A DNA stretch of 64,000 bases from an uncultured Planctomycetota bacterium (GTDB taxonomy: Bacteria > Planctomycetota > Phycisphaerae > UBA1845 > Fen-1342), in NCBI GenBank assembly GCA_900696525.1, contig CAADGL010000015.1:124001-188000 (forward strand). The letters are read 5' to 3'. The notes below the pieces were generated by a model. The model worked only from the letters and a program-made list of their open reading frames with translations. It searched no databases and was not told the DNA's origin. Shown in pieces: positions 20,691-29,981 of this stretch. Every line of letters starts with the position of its first letter. Position 1 is the first letter of the stretch. Position numbers and translations under genes: made by a program.

Positions 20691-22637
20691 ATGATCCCGG
20701 ACTCGCGCAGGTTGGTGAGCGATGCGCGGCTGGCCGCTGGTGGTCGCCGCGCGCGCGGCGCCTACCTGGTCGAGCTTTCGTGGGAAGTCTGCGCCCAGGC
20801 GGGCGGCATCTACACGGTCCTGCGCAGCAAGGCGCCGGAGACGGTCGCGGCCTGGGGCGCCAACTACTTTCTGGTCGGCCCCTACGACGAGCTCTCGGCC
20901 AAGATCGAGTTCGAGCCTCAACGCGCTCCGCGGGTGCTCCGCGGCCTGATCGACGAGTTCGCCGCGCGCGGCGTGACCATTCACTACGGCCGCTGGCTGA
21001 TCACCGGCCGTCCGCAGGTGCTGCTGATCGACCTGGCCGCGACGCTGCGCGACGTCGACCAGTGCAAGTATTTCTTGTGGAAGGATTGCGGCCTGGGCAC
21101 GCCCGGCGGCGACCGGGAGACCGATCGCAGCGTGGCGTTCGGGTATGCCTCGGCCGACCTGCTGATGGCCCTGGCCCGAACGCTGCGCGAGCCGCTGATC
21201 GCCCAGTTCCACGAGTGGCAGGCGGGGGTGGCCCTGCCCGTGCTCAAGCAGCGCGCCGCGCCCATCAGCACCGTGTTCACCACCCACGCCACGCTCGTCG
21301 GCCGCGCGCTGTGCGCCGCCAACAAGGACCTCTACGAGCGCATGCCGGAGTTCGACGCCGAGGCCGTCGCGCGCGAGCATGGCTTCCACCACCGGTTCCT
21401 CATCGAACGCGCCGCCGCCCAGGCCGCCGACGTCTTCACCACCGTCTCCGGCATCACCGCCATGGAGGCCGAGCACTTCCTCGGCCGCGCGGCGGATTGC
21501 GTCCTGCCCAACGGGCTGAACGTCGAGCGCTTCGCCGCGGCGCACGAGTTCCAGAACCTGCACATGCGCGCCAAGGAGCAGATCCACAAGTTCGTCATGG
21601 GCCACTTCTTCCCCAGCTACACGTTCGACCTGGCCCAGACGCTCTACCTGTTCACCGCCGGCCGCTACGAGTACCGCAACAAGGGCATCGACGTCTTCAT
21701 CGACGCGCTGTACGAGCTGAATCGCCGCCTCAAGGCCGAGCCCAACGGCGTGACGGTCGTCGCCTTCATCGTGACCCGCGCGCCCTATCGCGGCATCAAT
21801 GTCGAGACGCTGAACCGTCAGGCCATGTTCAACGAGCTGCGCGCCACCTGCGGCACGATCAAGGAGGACATGGGCAAGCGCCTCTTCCGCTGCGTCTCCG
21901 AGGGCCGCCTGCCAAGCACCGAGGACCTGCTCTTCGAGTACGACCGCGTGCGCCTGAAACGCATGATCCACGCCTGGCGCCAGGGGCCGCCCCCGACCAT
22001 CGTCACTCACGACCTCCTCGAAGACGCCAACGACCCGGTCCTGCGCCAGCTCCGCGCCCGCCGCCTTTTCAACGCCCCCGATGACCCCGTCAAGGTGATC
22101 TTCCACCCAGAGTTCATCACCATGACCAGCCCGCTCTTCGGCCTCGAGTACGACCACTTCGTCCGCGGCTGCAACCTCGGCGTCTTCCCCTCCTACTACG
22201 AGCCCTGGGGATACACGCCCCTCGAGTGCATCGTCCGCGGCGTCCCCGCGATCACCAGCGATCTCAGCGGCTTCGGCGCCTACCTCATGGAGCACTTCCC
22301 AGACCACGATGCCAACGGAATGTACGTCGCCCGCCGCCGCCGCGTCAGCGCCGAAACCACCGTCTACCAGGTCGCCGGCTGGCTCCACGACCTGACGCGC
22401 ATGTCCCTGCGCGATCGCATCGCCCTGCGAAACCGCGTCGAGGCTCACGGCGTGCACTTCGACTGGTCCGAGCTCGGAAAGTACTACCGCGCCGCTCACT
22501 TGCGCGCCTTGCAGGCCCGCCACCCGGAACGCGAACTCGCCGGCAGCGCCGACACGGACCGCGAACGGCCGAGCCCCGAGCGGCGAGCGCGCGGCGGATC
22601 CGCCCACCGCTCGGATGCGCCGAACGGCGAGCCCTGA
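20691..22637 (+). CDS. Eukaryotic-type (GYS/GT3-like) glycogen synthase
   Basis: AYLVELSWEVCAQAGGIYTVLRSKAPETVAAWGANYFLVGPYDELSAKIEFE; YEPWGYTPLECIVRGVPAITSDLSGFGAYL resembles eukaryotic glycogen synthases rather than GlgA. Start codon uncertain. Confidence 0.85.
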   Translation: MIPDSRRLVSDARLAAGGRRARGAYLVELSWEVCAQAGGIYTVLRSKAPETVAAWGANYFLVGPYDELSAKIEFEPQRAPRVLRGLIDEFAARGVTIHYGRWLITGRPQVLLIDLAATLRDVDQCKYFLWKDCGLGTPGGDRETDRSVAFGYASADLLMALARTLREPLIAQFHEWQAGVALPVLKQRAAPISTVFTTHATLVGRALCAANKDLYERMPEFDAEAVAREHGFHHRFLIERAAAQAADVFTTVSGITAMEAEHFLGRAADCVLPNGLNVERFAAAHEFQNLHMRAKEQIHKFVMGHFFPSYTFDLAQTLYLFTAGRYEYRNKGIDVFIDALYELNRRLKAEPNGVTVVAFIVTRAPYRGINVETLNRQAMFNELRATCGTIKEDMGKRLFRCVSEGRLPSTEDLLFEYDRVRLKRMIHAWRQGPPPTIVTHDLLEDANDPVLRQLRARRLFNAPDDPVKVIFHPEFITMTSPLFGLEYDHFVRGCNLGVFPSYYEPWGYTPLECIVRGVPAITSDLSGFGAYLMEHFPDHDANGMYVARRRRVSAETTVYQVAGWLHDLTRMSLRDRIALRNRVEAHGVHFDWSELGKYYRAAHLRALQARHPERELAGSADTDRERPSPERRARGGSAHRSDAPNGEP

Positions 22638-22652
22638 AGCCCGGAGTATCAG

Positions 22653-22730
22653 GGTGGTGCCGGCTTCCAGCCGGGGCTGGGGTGGTGCCGGCTTCCCGCC
22701 GGGGCTGGGGTGGTGCCGGCTTCCAGCCGG
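22653..22730. repeat. Three tandem 28-bp GC-rich repeats with internal dyad (GGTGGTGCCGGCTTCCAGCCGGGGCTGG)
   Basis: Copies at 22653-22680, 22681-22708 and partial 22709-22730; each contains CCGGCT-tcc-AGCCGG; lies between convergent genes. Confidence 0.85.
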
Positions 22731-22750
22731 CACGCATCCAGCCGACCTTC

Positions 22751-24634
22751 CTATCCGCCGTGAACAGTCAGCCACGGCGCCGCTGCGGCGATTTCGCTCC
22801 GCAGGTCGTATTCATAGGAAACGGCCCCGGCGGGCTCGCGGCCGGCCTCGCGGAACCCGAAGTTCGCCAGGAAGTCCTTGCAGACGACGTTTCGCGCCGT
22901 CGGAATGAACTCGGCCCGCATGGAATCGAACCCGGCCTCGCGAGCCCGCCGCATCACCAGCCGCAGGAATGAATCCTCGACTCCGCGCCCGATTACTCGG
23001 CAGCTCATGAGGAAAACGTCGAGCGTGCAAGCACCGCGCGGGCCGGTCGCCGGCGTCCCGATGCGAGCCCCAGGCGCAAGCGCCGGGGCCTGATTCTCGT
23101 CTGGCCGGACGATCGCCAGGGCGATCCGCCCATACTCGCCGAAGCGGTCGCGCAACGACGCCAGGTAGACGCGCGCCCCGCCGGCGACGGCGTTCTTCAG
23201 CTCCGCCTCGGAGTAGCGCCGCGTCGTCAGGTTGAACTGGTTGGTCTTCTGCGTAAGCTGCGCCGCCCGGGCCAGGTGCTGCGCCTCGTCGAACGGCTCG
23301 AAGGTCAGGTGGATCTCCAGCCCGCGCAGGTACGCCTGCAAGTCTCCCGCCTGCGTCCTGAAATGCTCGCGCCGCCGCTCCTGCGCGTACATCTCCGACT
23401 TCTTCCGGTCCTCGGCCGTGACCCGCAGCCGGTCAACGCCGCGCGCCCCCGGCAGCAGGTCCGGAAGCAGCCACGGCTGCTCGGGGACCTTGAGGCACGT
23501 CACCTGCGGCAGTTGCTCGCGCACGAAGTTCAGCTCGAAGTCGTTGTCGTCGATGAACACGAAGCTGTCGAGCCCGAGGTTCAGCTCCTCCGCCAGCTCG
23601 CGCAGGTTGCTCACCTTGTCCGACCAGTTCACCCGCATCGCCGCGATCTGGTCGAGCTTCAGCACCATGCCGCGATGCTGCTCGAACACCGCCCGTACGT
23701 CGGCCTCGTTGTTCTTGCTGTTGAGCGCCAGCAGAAACCCCAGCCGGCTGAGCTGGTCGAGCTGCCGCTGGAACTGCTGGAAGCACCAGCCCGGGTACGT
23801 CTCGCCGAGCCGGATCCCCGCCAGCCCGTCCTCCCCGACGATCCCGCCCCACAGCGTGTTGTCGCAGTCCAGCACGATGACCTTCACCGGCGACCGCTTG
23901 TATAGCAGGCACGTGTCCGCCAGCAGCCCCGCGACCGGCGGCAGCGCCGCCGCCGCAAACGGTTGCAGGCTCGCCGCCAGGTCGCGCTTCGACCAGAAGC
24001 GCTCCGCGCCGATCTCCGCCGCGAGCGCTTCGAGGTCGCACACCTGCACGTTCGGGTAGCGCGCCGTCAGCTCGGCGAGCCGCCGGTTCACACGCGGAAT
24101 CGCGTATCGCGCACTGTCCGCCGTCTGGGCCGCCAGTTGCGGGGCGACGCGCGCCGCCGGAGGCACGAGGTTGCACACGAGCACCAGCCCGCTGAATCGC
24201 TCGGCCAACTGCGCGACCTGGGCGACGAACGCCTCGCCTTCCGACTCGATCGCCGCGCCGCCTGCCCCGTTGAGCCCCGGCAGGACGTGCTCGGCCAGCG
24301 CCAGCACGATGCCCACGTCGTGCGGCTCGCGGTAGACGAAGGATTCCGCGGAGAGCGTTTCCGCCGCGATGTTCCCAAGCTGGCCCAGCGTCACGCGCGC
24401 CGCGAACCCGCGCTCCGCCAGCGCGCAGACCAGCGACGGCGTCAGCGGCTCGGCCGTCACCGAACGCAGCAGCGCCACCCGCAGCGGCGACACCGCATCC
24501 GGAACGCTGCCGGCTTCGATCAGCGCGCCGATCGCGCGGGCCGCGCGGTTGTGCGCGGCGAGCGCGGCGTCCGGCGCAGCACCGCGAATCATCGCGACGA
24601 GCTCATTCCAGCCGGCTGTCGCAGGCGCGCTCAT
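22751..24634 (-). CDS. FkbH-like HAD-superfamily protein
   Basis: VIVLDCDNTLWGGIVGEDGLAGIRLG, LLALNSKNNEADV, SFVFIDDNDFELNFVREQLP, DVFLMSCRVIGRGVED. Confidence 0.92.
   Translation of the reverse strand: MSAPATAGWNELVAMIRGAAPDAALAAHNRAARAIGALIEAGSVPDAVSPLRVALLRSVTAEPLTPSLVCALAERGFAARVTLGQLGNIAAETLSAESFVYREPHDVGIVLALAEHVLPGLNGAGGAAIESEGEAFVAQVAQLAERFSGLVLVCNLVPPAARVAPQLAAQTADSARYAIPRVNRRLAELTARYPNVQVCDLEALAAEIGAERFWSKRDLAASLQPFAAAALPPVAGLLADTCLLYKRSPVKVIVLDCDNTLWGGIVGEDGLAGIRLGETYPGWCFQQFQRQLDQLSRLGFLLALNSKNNEADVRAVFEQHRGMVLKLDQIAAMRVNWSDKVSNLRELAEELNLGLDSFVFIDDNDFELNFVREQLPQVTCLKVPEQPWLLPDLLPGARGVDRLRVTAEDRKKSEMYAQERRREHFRTQAGDLQAYLRGLEIHLTFEPFDEAQHLARAAQLTQKTNQFNLTTRRYSEAELKNAVAGGARVYLASLRDRFGEYGRIALAIVRPDENQAPALAPGARIGTPATGPRGACTLDVFLMSCRVIGRGVEDSFLRLVMRRAREAGFDSMRAEFIPTARNVVCKDFLANFGFREAGREPAGAVSYEYDLRSEIAAAAPWLTVHGG
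23062..23092. repeat. Copy of interspersed AGCCCC(A/G)(A/G)GCGCAAGCGCCGGGG repeat located inside the FkbH-like CDS
   Basis: gcgagccccaggcgcaagcgccggggcc matches the intergenic copies at about 37671, 59547 and 59639. Confidence 0.7.
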
Positions 24635-24679
24635 GGAACAGTCAGTTTAGCGAGAAAAGGCACGGCCCCGGGCGGCCCG

Positions 24680-25612
24680 TCACCAGGAGCGGCGACGCCT
24701 CAGCGCCAGCACCGCCCCGCCGAGCAGCAGCGCCAGCGTGGCCGGCTCCGGCGCCCCCTGCGGCACGCCCAGGCTCTGATCGCTGATCGTCGCGGATGCA
24801 CCCGGCGGCGCCGGCCGCGGAGCGCCCAGGCCCAGGCCGATCTGCCCGAGATCGAGCTGGCCGGCGATCAGGCTGGCGCGCCCGCCCCCCTGCTTCGTCA
24901 ACTCCTCGCGAATCGCCGCGCTGATGCGGTCGATCGGCGACTCTGGAAAGATGTCCGACAGCGCCGACGTATCGACGCCCATCCCCGCCAGGATCGCACC
25001 GAACGCGTCGACGAAGATGTTGCCCTTGATGCTGATGGGGCCGACTTCGTAGACGGTCGGCACGGAGCCGTCGACCGCGACGCCGTCGAGCGTCAGGGCC
25101 GACACATCGTTGGCGATGTTCAGACTCAGCGTGTAGAACCCGAACTCGTTGATCTCCAGGTTCTGCGCCATGTTGAACGTCCCGGACAGCGTGAAGTCCT
25201 GCGCCCCGGTTTTCCCGCGCAGCGCGTACGCCACGTTGTTCGCGTTCGTCTGGATGTTCCCGATGTTGAACAGCCGCGTCGTGTAGCCGGCCGTCGAGCT
25301 GATGCTGCCGTTCAGCTCCAGCTCCAGCGCCCCCAGGTCCAGCACCTCCGGCCGTCCCGCGGAGTCGTTTCCGAACGTCCGGTTGAACTCCAGGCGGTAG
25401 CCTTCCCCCGCCCGGTTCGGCACGACGCGCAGCCGCCCGAATCTTTGCCCGTTCTGCGCCCCGCCGATGCCCGTCGCCGACGTCGGCGAGCCAAAAGGCG
25501 TCGCGATCAGGTCCAGTCCGCGATAGAGGTCCTCAAACAGCCCCGCCGGCGCGCTGGCCGCCGTACCCAGCCACACGATCACCAGCACACCGCACGCGCC
25601 AAACGCCCTCAT
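24680..25612 (-). CDS. PEP-CTERM sorting-domain secreted protein
   Basis: Signal peptide MRAFGACGVLVIVWLGTAASAPAG; C-terminus GAPEPATLALLLGGAVLALRRRRSW (PEP motif, TM, basic tail). Confidence 0.85.
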   Translation of the reverse strand: MRAFGACGVLVIVWLGTAASAPAGLFEDLYRGLDLIATPFGSPTSATGIGGAQNGQRFGRLRVVPNRAGEGYRLEFNRTFGNDSAGRPEVLDLGALELELNGSISSTAGYTTRLFNIGNIQTNANNVAYALRGKTGAQDFTLSGTFNMAQNLEINEFGFYTLSLNIANDVSALTLDGVAVDGSVPTVYEVGPISIKGNIFVDAFGAILAGMGVDTSALSDIFPESPIDRISAAIREELTKQGGGRASLIAGQLDLGQIGLGLGAPRPAPPGASATISDQSLGVPQGAPEPATLALLLGGAVLALRRRRSW

Positions 25613-25963
25613 CTCGGCCTCCTGTGACCGCCAGGGGATCACCGGCTCCAGCATAGAACGCCGGCCCGCGCCGTACAAGTCCGGCGCCGGGGCCGCCCGC
25701 TCCCCAGGGCTGTGGCGCCATCGCACACCGCCCCGGCGTACCCCGCTCTTCTATCGGAGCCGCCGCCTGCTCGCTTCAGCCGCCCGATCCGCGTGCAGCT
25801 CCGTGTCGCGTACGTCTGCGCACCACCAGCGGGTCGCCCAATCTCGCCAACGAATGTATATTTTGCGCGAGGCTCACAACCGAACGCCCCTGGGGCGTGT
25901 ATTGATAAGTGCGGCAGGCGCGCGGGGAGACTCACCTTTCGGCCGCCGTCCCGGGAATCGCGG

Positions 25964-28495
25964 ATGATCGGACGACCTACGGCAATCCGACCGTGCAGGC
26001 TGGTGCCTGCCGCCGTCCTGTTGTCGGCAGTGCTCGGCGTGGGCGCGCTGCGGGCCGACCAGGGGTCACCCGCCCCCGCGCAGGGCGTGCCCCGGCTGGT
26101 CTCGTCGGTCGAGGCGGCGGCACACGCGGAACGCTTCGCCGAACTGCTCGCGCTGGTCGAGGGGCCGAACTCGCCGCAAGCCCGTCGGACCGGCGCCCGG
26201 GAGCTGTTCCGGCTGAACCATCCGGACACGCAGGCCCGCGTGGCGGCGTTGCTAGGCGCCCCCAACCAGAAGCCCGCGAAGCTCGCGTTGCTCGGCGCCC
26301 TTGCGGACCTGCCCGATGCCTTCGCCGCGCCCTACATCGAGCCAGTGGCCGGCCTGCTCGCCGAATCGGACAGCGAGCTCCGCGAAGCGGCCATCTCGGC
26401 GCTGGCCGGCTGCCGCGCCGTCGAGGTTGTCAGCCACCTTTCCACAATCGCGGGCGACACCCAGCGCCCCGAGCCGATGCGCCTCGCCGCAATCGAGACG
26501 CTGGGGCGAATGACCCACTACGACGCCGTCGTGGCCCTCGGAAGGCTGCTCGAGAGCGATGAGCCTACGATCGCCAAGGCGGCGACGATCGCCTTCGAGC
26601 AGTTCACGGCCGCCGAGTTCCAGCAGGACGTGGTCGCGGCGCGAAACTGGTGGGCCGAAAACCGCGACGTGCCGCGCGATGCCTGGCAGCGCTTGCAGAT
26701 CGATCGCCTGGCCTACCAGAACCGGCAGAAGGCCCAGCGATTCAGCGAGCTCGAGCAGCGCCTCACGAGCGTCCTTCGAGATCAGTATTTCCGCGCCCCT
26801 GAGCCCGAGCGCAACGCCCTCCTGCTCGCGTACCTTGCCGACCCGCTCGCCGTCGTCAGGCTCGTCGGACTCGACATCGTGCGTGCGCTGCTCGGCGATG
26901 GCCGCTCGCCGACGCCCGAAGTCGTCGGCCGCGTTCGAGACATGCTCGCCGCAAACGAGCCCGCCGTCCGCGTCAGCGCCATCCGGACGATCGTCGCCGT
27001 CAAGGACCCCGCCGACGCGGACCGGCTGCATCAGCTTCTGCTCACCGAGCGCAACCGCGAGGCCCGCCAGTGGATCATCAACGGCCTCGGCTTCCTCGGC
27101 AGCGCCGAGGTGGCGCGGGATCTGCTGGCGCTGGCCGCCGACCCCGACGCGCCGATCGCCACCGAGGCCGTCCGCGCCCTCGGCCGGTTGGCCGAGCGCG
27201 GCCAGCTCGTCGACGCGGCTGAGCGCACACGCGTAGCCGACATGCTCACCGAGCGCTTCGCCGCAATCCCCCAGGCCGACACCGCCCGCCGCGAGCCCCT
27301 CCTCCGCGCCATGGGCCGCATGCGCGACCAACGTTTCGCACAGGTCTTCGCCGCCTGCCTGCGGCCGCCACAACCGAGCGGAATCCGCGAGGCGGCGGCG
27401 ATCGGGCTGGCGGGCTTGGCCGACCCGAATGTCCCGGCCGGCAGCCAGCCAACCACTGACGTCTCTTCCGCCTGGCTCACCGCTACGCTCGCCCCGGCGA
27501 CCGCTGACGAGAGTCCCAGCGTCCGCCGCGCCGCCGTCGGCGCCGTGTCCCGGCTGGCCACGAGCGACGAGGATCTGGAGGTGCTCTGTGCCCGGCTGAG
27601 CGCTCGCGCCGAACCGGACGACGCGATTCGCCAGGAGGCGTGGAACGGCGTGCTGCGCGTCCTGCGCGGCCGGCCGGTCCAGGATATCGAGCGCTGGCTC
27701 GGCGTCCTGCCCCCGGACGCGCTATCGACCGGCAACCTCGCCGCGGCCGTCGAACTGCATCGCGTCCTCGTTTCCGGTCTGGAGGGGCAGCCCGGCGCCC
27801 TGCTGCGACTGGCGAAAGCGCGGCTGCGCCTCGCTGACCTGTTCGTGAGAACGGGCGTCGTCGCCGACGCCCGGGCCAGCTTCGTCAGGGTGCTCGAGGA
27901 GCTGGCGGACGTCGAGGACCCCGAGGCCGTCCGGATCGCGCTGGCCGCGTTTGCCACGGCGCTGGAGCACGGCCTCTACGACCGGGCTTTCGCGGAACGG
28001 CTCAGCGCGCTCGGCATCAGCCCGGCTGAGCTGTGGGCGGTCGCCCGGGACCAGAGCACCGCCCTGCTGGACGCCTCCAACGGCGAGCGCGCCGCCCAGG
28101 CGCTCGAGTGCCTTTCGGCCTGGCCGCCCAGCCGCGCTTTCAACACCTACGAGCCCGAGCTCGACACGCTGCTGCACCGGGCGCGCCAGATGCGCGACCG
28201 CGGACGCATCCGGAGCGCCATCATCGCCTTGCGGGCGCGCCCGGACGACGCCGCCGCGGCGCAGCGCCTGGTCGGTCACGGCGTAGCCGCCGCCAGACCG
28301 CTCGCCGATGTGCTGCGCGAGATCGTTTCCGCGGAGACTCCCGACGCGGCGGCGGAGCGCGCCGTTTGCGAGGTGTTGCAGGCGATTGTTCCTGAGTGGC
28401 AGGGTCTTGGGGGCAGCAAGACGCGGCCTGAGAAGATCAAGGCCTTGGATGATCTTCAGGGGCACCTATTATCAGACGGTAAGAACGCCCCCTGA
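25964..28495 (+). CDS. Large secreted HEAT-repeat protein
   Basis: Signal peptide and repeated HEAT-like helices (AVVALGRLLESDEPTIAKAATIAFEQF, VRDMLAANEPAVRVSAIRTIVAVKD, AVRALGRLAERGQ). Confidence 0.75.
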   Translation: MIGRPTAIRPCRLVPAAVLLSAVLGVGALRADQGSPAPAQGVPRLVSSVEAAAHAERFAELLALVEGPNSPQARRTGARELFRLNHPDTQARVAALLGAPNQKPAKLALLGALADLPDAFAAPYIEPVAGLLAESDSELREAAISALAGCRAVEVVSHLSTIAGDTQRPEPMRLAAIETLGRMTHYDAVVALGRLLESDEPTIAKAATIAFEQFTAAEFQQDVVAARNWWAENRDVPRDAWQRLQIDRLAYQNRQKAQRFSELEQRLTSVLRDQYFRAPEPERNALLLAYLADPLAVVRLVGLDIVRALLGDGRSPTPEVVGRVRDMLAANEPAVRVSAIRTIVAVKDPADADRLHQLLLTERNREARQWIINGLGFLGSAEVARDLLALAADPDAPIATEAVRALGRLAERGQLVDAAERTRVADMLTERFAAIPQADTARREPLLRAMGRMRDQRFAQVFAACLRPPQPSGIREAAAIGLAGLADPNVPAGSQPTTDVSSAWLTATLAPATADESPSVRRAAVGAVSRLATSDEDLEVLCARLSARAEPDDAIRQEAWNGVLRVLRGRPVQDIERWLGVLPPDALSTGNLAAAVELHRVLVSGLEGQPGALLRLAKARLRLADLFVRTGVVADARASFVRVLEELADVEDPEAVRIALAAFATALEHGLYDRAFAERLSALGISPAELWAVARDQSTALLDASNGERAAQALECLSAWPPSRAFNTYEPELDTLLHRARQMRDRGRIRSAIIALRARPDDAAAAQRLVGHGVAAARPLADVLREIVSAETPDAAAERAVCEVLQAIVPEWQGLGGSKTRPEKIKALDDLQGHLLSDGKNAP

Positions 28496-28637
28496 ATTCC
28501 CCGTCGAAATCAGCGCCATCCGCGAGCGCCCATGCGCGCGTCGCAAAGAACTATTACGAATCGCGACCGCGAGGGGTGTCTTCGGTCCGGCTGTTCGCCG
28601 CATTCGGCCCCCGCGTCCCTCTTAGGAGATCCGCAGC

Positions 28638-29486
28638 ATGCGCACCGTACTCGTCTGCACGACGCTCGCCCTGTTTGCCTTCGCGGCCGCCGCCAACGGT
28701 CAGTCCACGGAAGCCAAGCCCGAGAAGCCTGTCTCGCCGGCAGCCCAGAACCCCGCCGCAAAGCCCGATGCTCCGCAGGCGTCCGGCGAGGCGGCCGGCG
28801 CGACGGAGCCCTGGACCGATCCGAAGGTCATCGAGAAGGTCAGGAACGAACTGAAGGCGGCGTTCGACGCCAACAAGTCCTACACGTGCACGATGATCGC
28901 CCGCCAGTTCATGGAACTCGGCAACGGCAACTACATGGAGTCGGAGCACATCGGCCCCGTGGAGTGGTATCGCGCCAACAACCGCATCTACCTGCGGCAG
29001 GAGCACGACGGCTACAGCGTCAGCAGCTTCAACGGCAAGGTCGATCGCCGCACCGACCGGGCGCTCGTCATCGTCGACGGCGAGTTCTACTATCGCCTCA
29101 CCGACACCGAGGGCAAGCTCTACGCCTCCAAGGCCTCGATCATTCCCGCCACCTACGGCGATCCCGAGGTGCTGATCAACGCCATGACGAAGGGCGAGGA
29201 CGTGCGGCTTCTCAAGGACGAGAAGCTCGAAGGCGCGGAGTGCTACGTCTTCGAGGCGACACCGCGGCGTATCACGCCGCTTCAGCCCGCCAAGACGCTG
29301 CACTATTTCCGCAAGGACGGCGGGTTCATCGTCCTGCGTGTCGGCTTCACCCCCAACGGCCAGGAGATGTACCGCATCGAGGCCAAGGACGTGAAGCGGA
29401 ACGTCGAGATCCCGATGGAGCGCTTCAAGTTTGAAGTGCCGCCAGGCGTCGAGCTCCGCGACGCGACGCTTCCGTCCGGCGGCTGA
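28638..29486 (+). CDS. Secreted DUF1571-like protein
   Basis: Signal peptide MRTVLVCTTLALFAFAAAANGQ; YTCTMIARQFMELGNGNYMESEHIGPVEWYRANNRIYLR; overall architecture fits DUF1571. Family call from memory. Confidence 0.55.
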   Translation: MRTVLVCTTLALFAFAAAANGQSTEAKPEKPVSPAAQNPAAKPDAPQASGEAAGATEPWTDPKVIEKVRNELKAAFDANKSYTCTMIARQFMELGNGNYMESEHIGPVEWYRANNRIYLRQEHDGYSVSSFNGKVDRRTDRALVIVDGEFYYRLTDTEGKLYASKASIIPATYGDPEVLINAMTKGEDVRLLKDEKLEGAECYVFEATPRRITPLQPAKTLHYFRKDGGFIVLRVGFTPNGQEMYRIEAKDVKRNVEIPMERFKFEVPPGVELRDATLPSGG

Positions 29487-29535
29487 TTCGCCTGGTTCCC
29501 GTTCGTCCGGTCCGCGCAAGCCGGTCCGCAGAGTC

Positions 29536-29578
29536 GACCCCGTCACACCGCCCGCTGGTGAGACGGGGTCGTTCCTGT
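29536..29578 (+). terminator. Probable intrinsic terminator
   Basis: Perfect 9-bp stem GACCCCGTC / GACGGGGTC followed by GTTCCTGTT; located between two plus-strand genes. Confidence 0.55.
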
Positions 29579-29612
29579 TACGCTTCCCGCTGGTCCATGA
29601 GGGATCGCTCGA

Positions 29613-29981
29613 ATGCAGCTCACGCTCGAACGCCGCGATCGCCTGGTCATCGCTCGCCCGGCCGGTGAAATGACCGAAGACGAGGCGCTCGATGACCTCG
29701 TGCGCGAGGTCACCGACGCCATGACCCCGGACTGCGCCGGCATCGTCCTGGACATGAGCGCGGCCACGTTCGTCAGCTCGTCCGGTCTCGGCGCGCTGGT
29801 GCGCATCGTCGCGCAGGGCAACCTCCAGGAGTGTGCCGTCCTCCTCGCAGCTCCGACGCCCAGCCTCGCCGGCGTGCTCGAAGTGACCCGCCTCAATCGC
29901 TTCATCCGCGTCCGCGACAGCCTCCCCGAGGCCTTGTCCGAGCTCGCAGCGCCCGCCCGTGATGGGCCCAGGACCTCATGA
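29613..29981 (+). CDS. STAS-domain anti-sigma factor antagonist
   Basis: CAGIVLDMSAATFVSSSGLGALVRIVAQG. Confidence 0.88.
   Translation: MQLTLERRDRLVIARPAGEMTEDEALDDLVREVTDAMTPDCAGIVLDMSAATFVSSSGLGALVRIVAQGNLQECAVLLAAPTPSLAGVLEVTRLNRFIRVRDSLPEALSELAAPARDGPRTS

Noticed and set aside
20661-22775. Minus-strand ORF of 704 aa
   Set aside because: Antisense to glycogen synthase, no domain recognisable.
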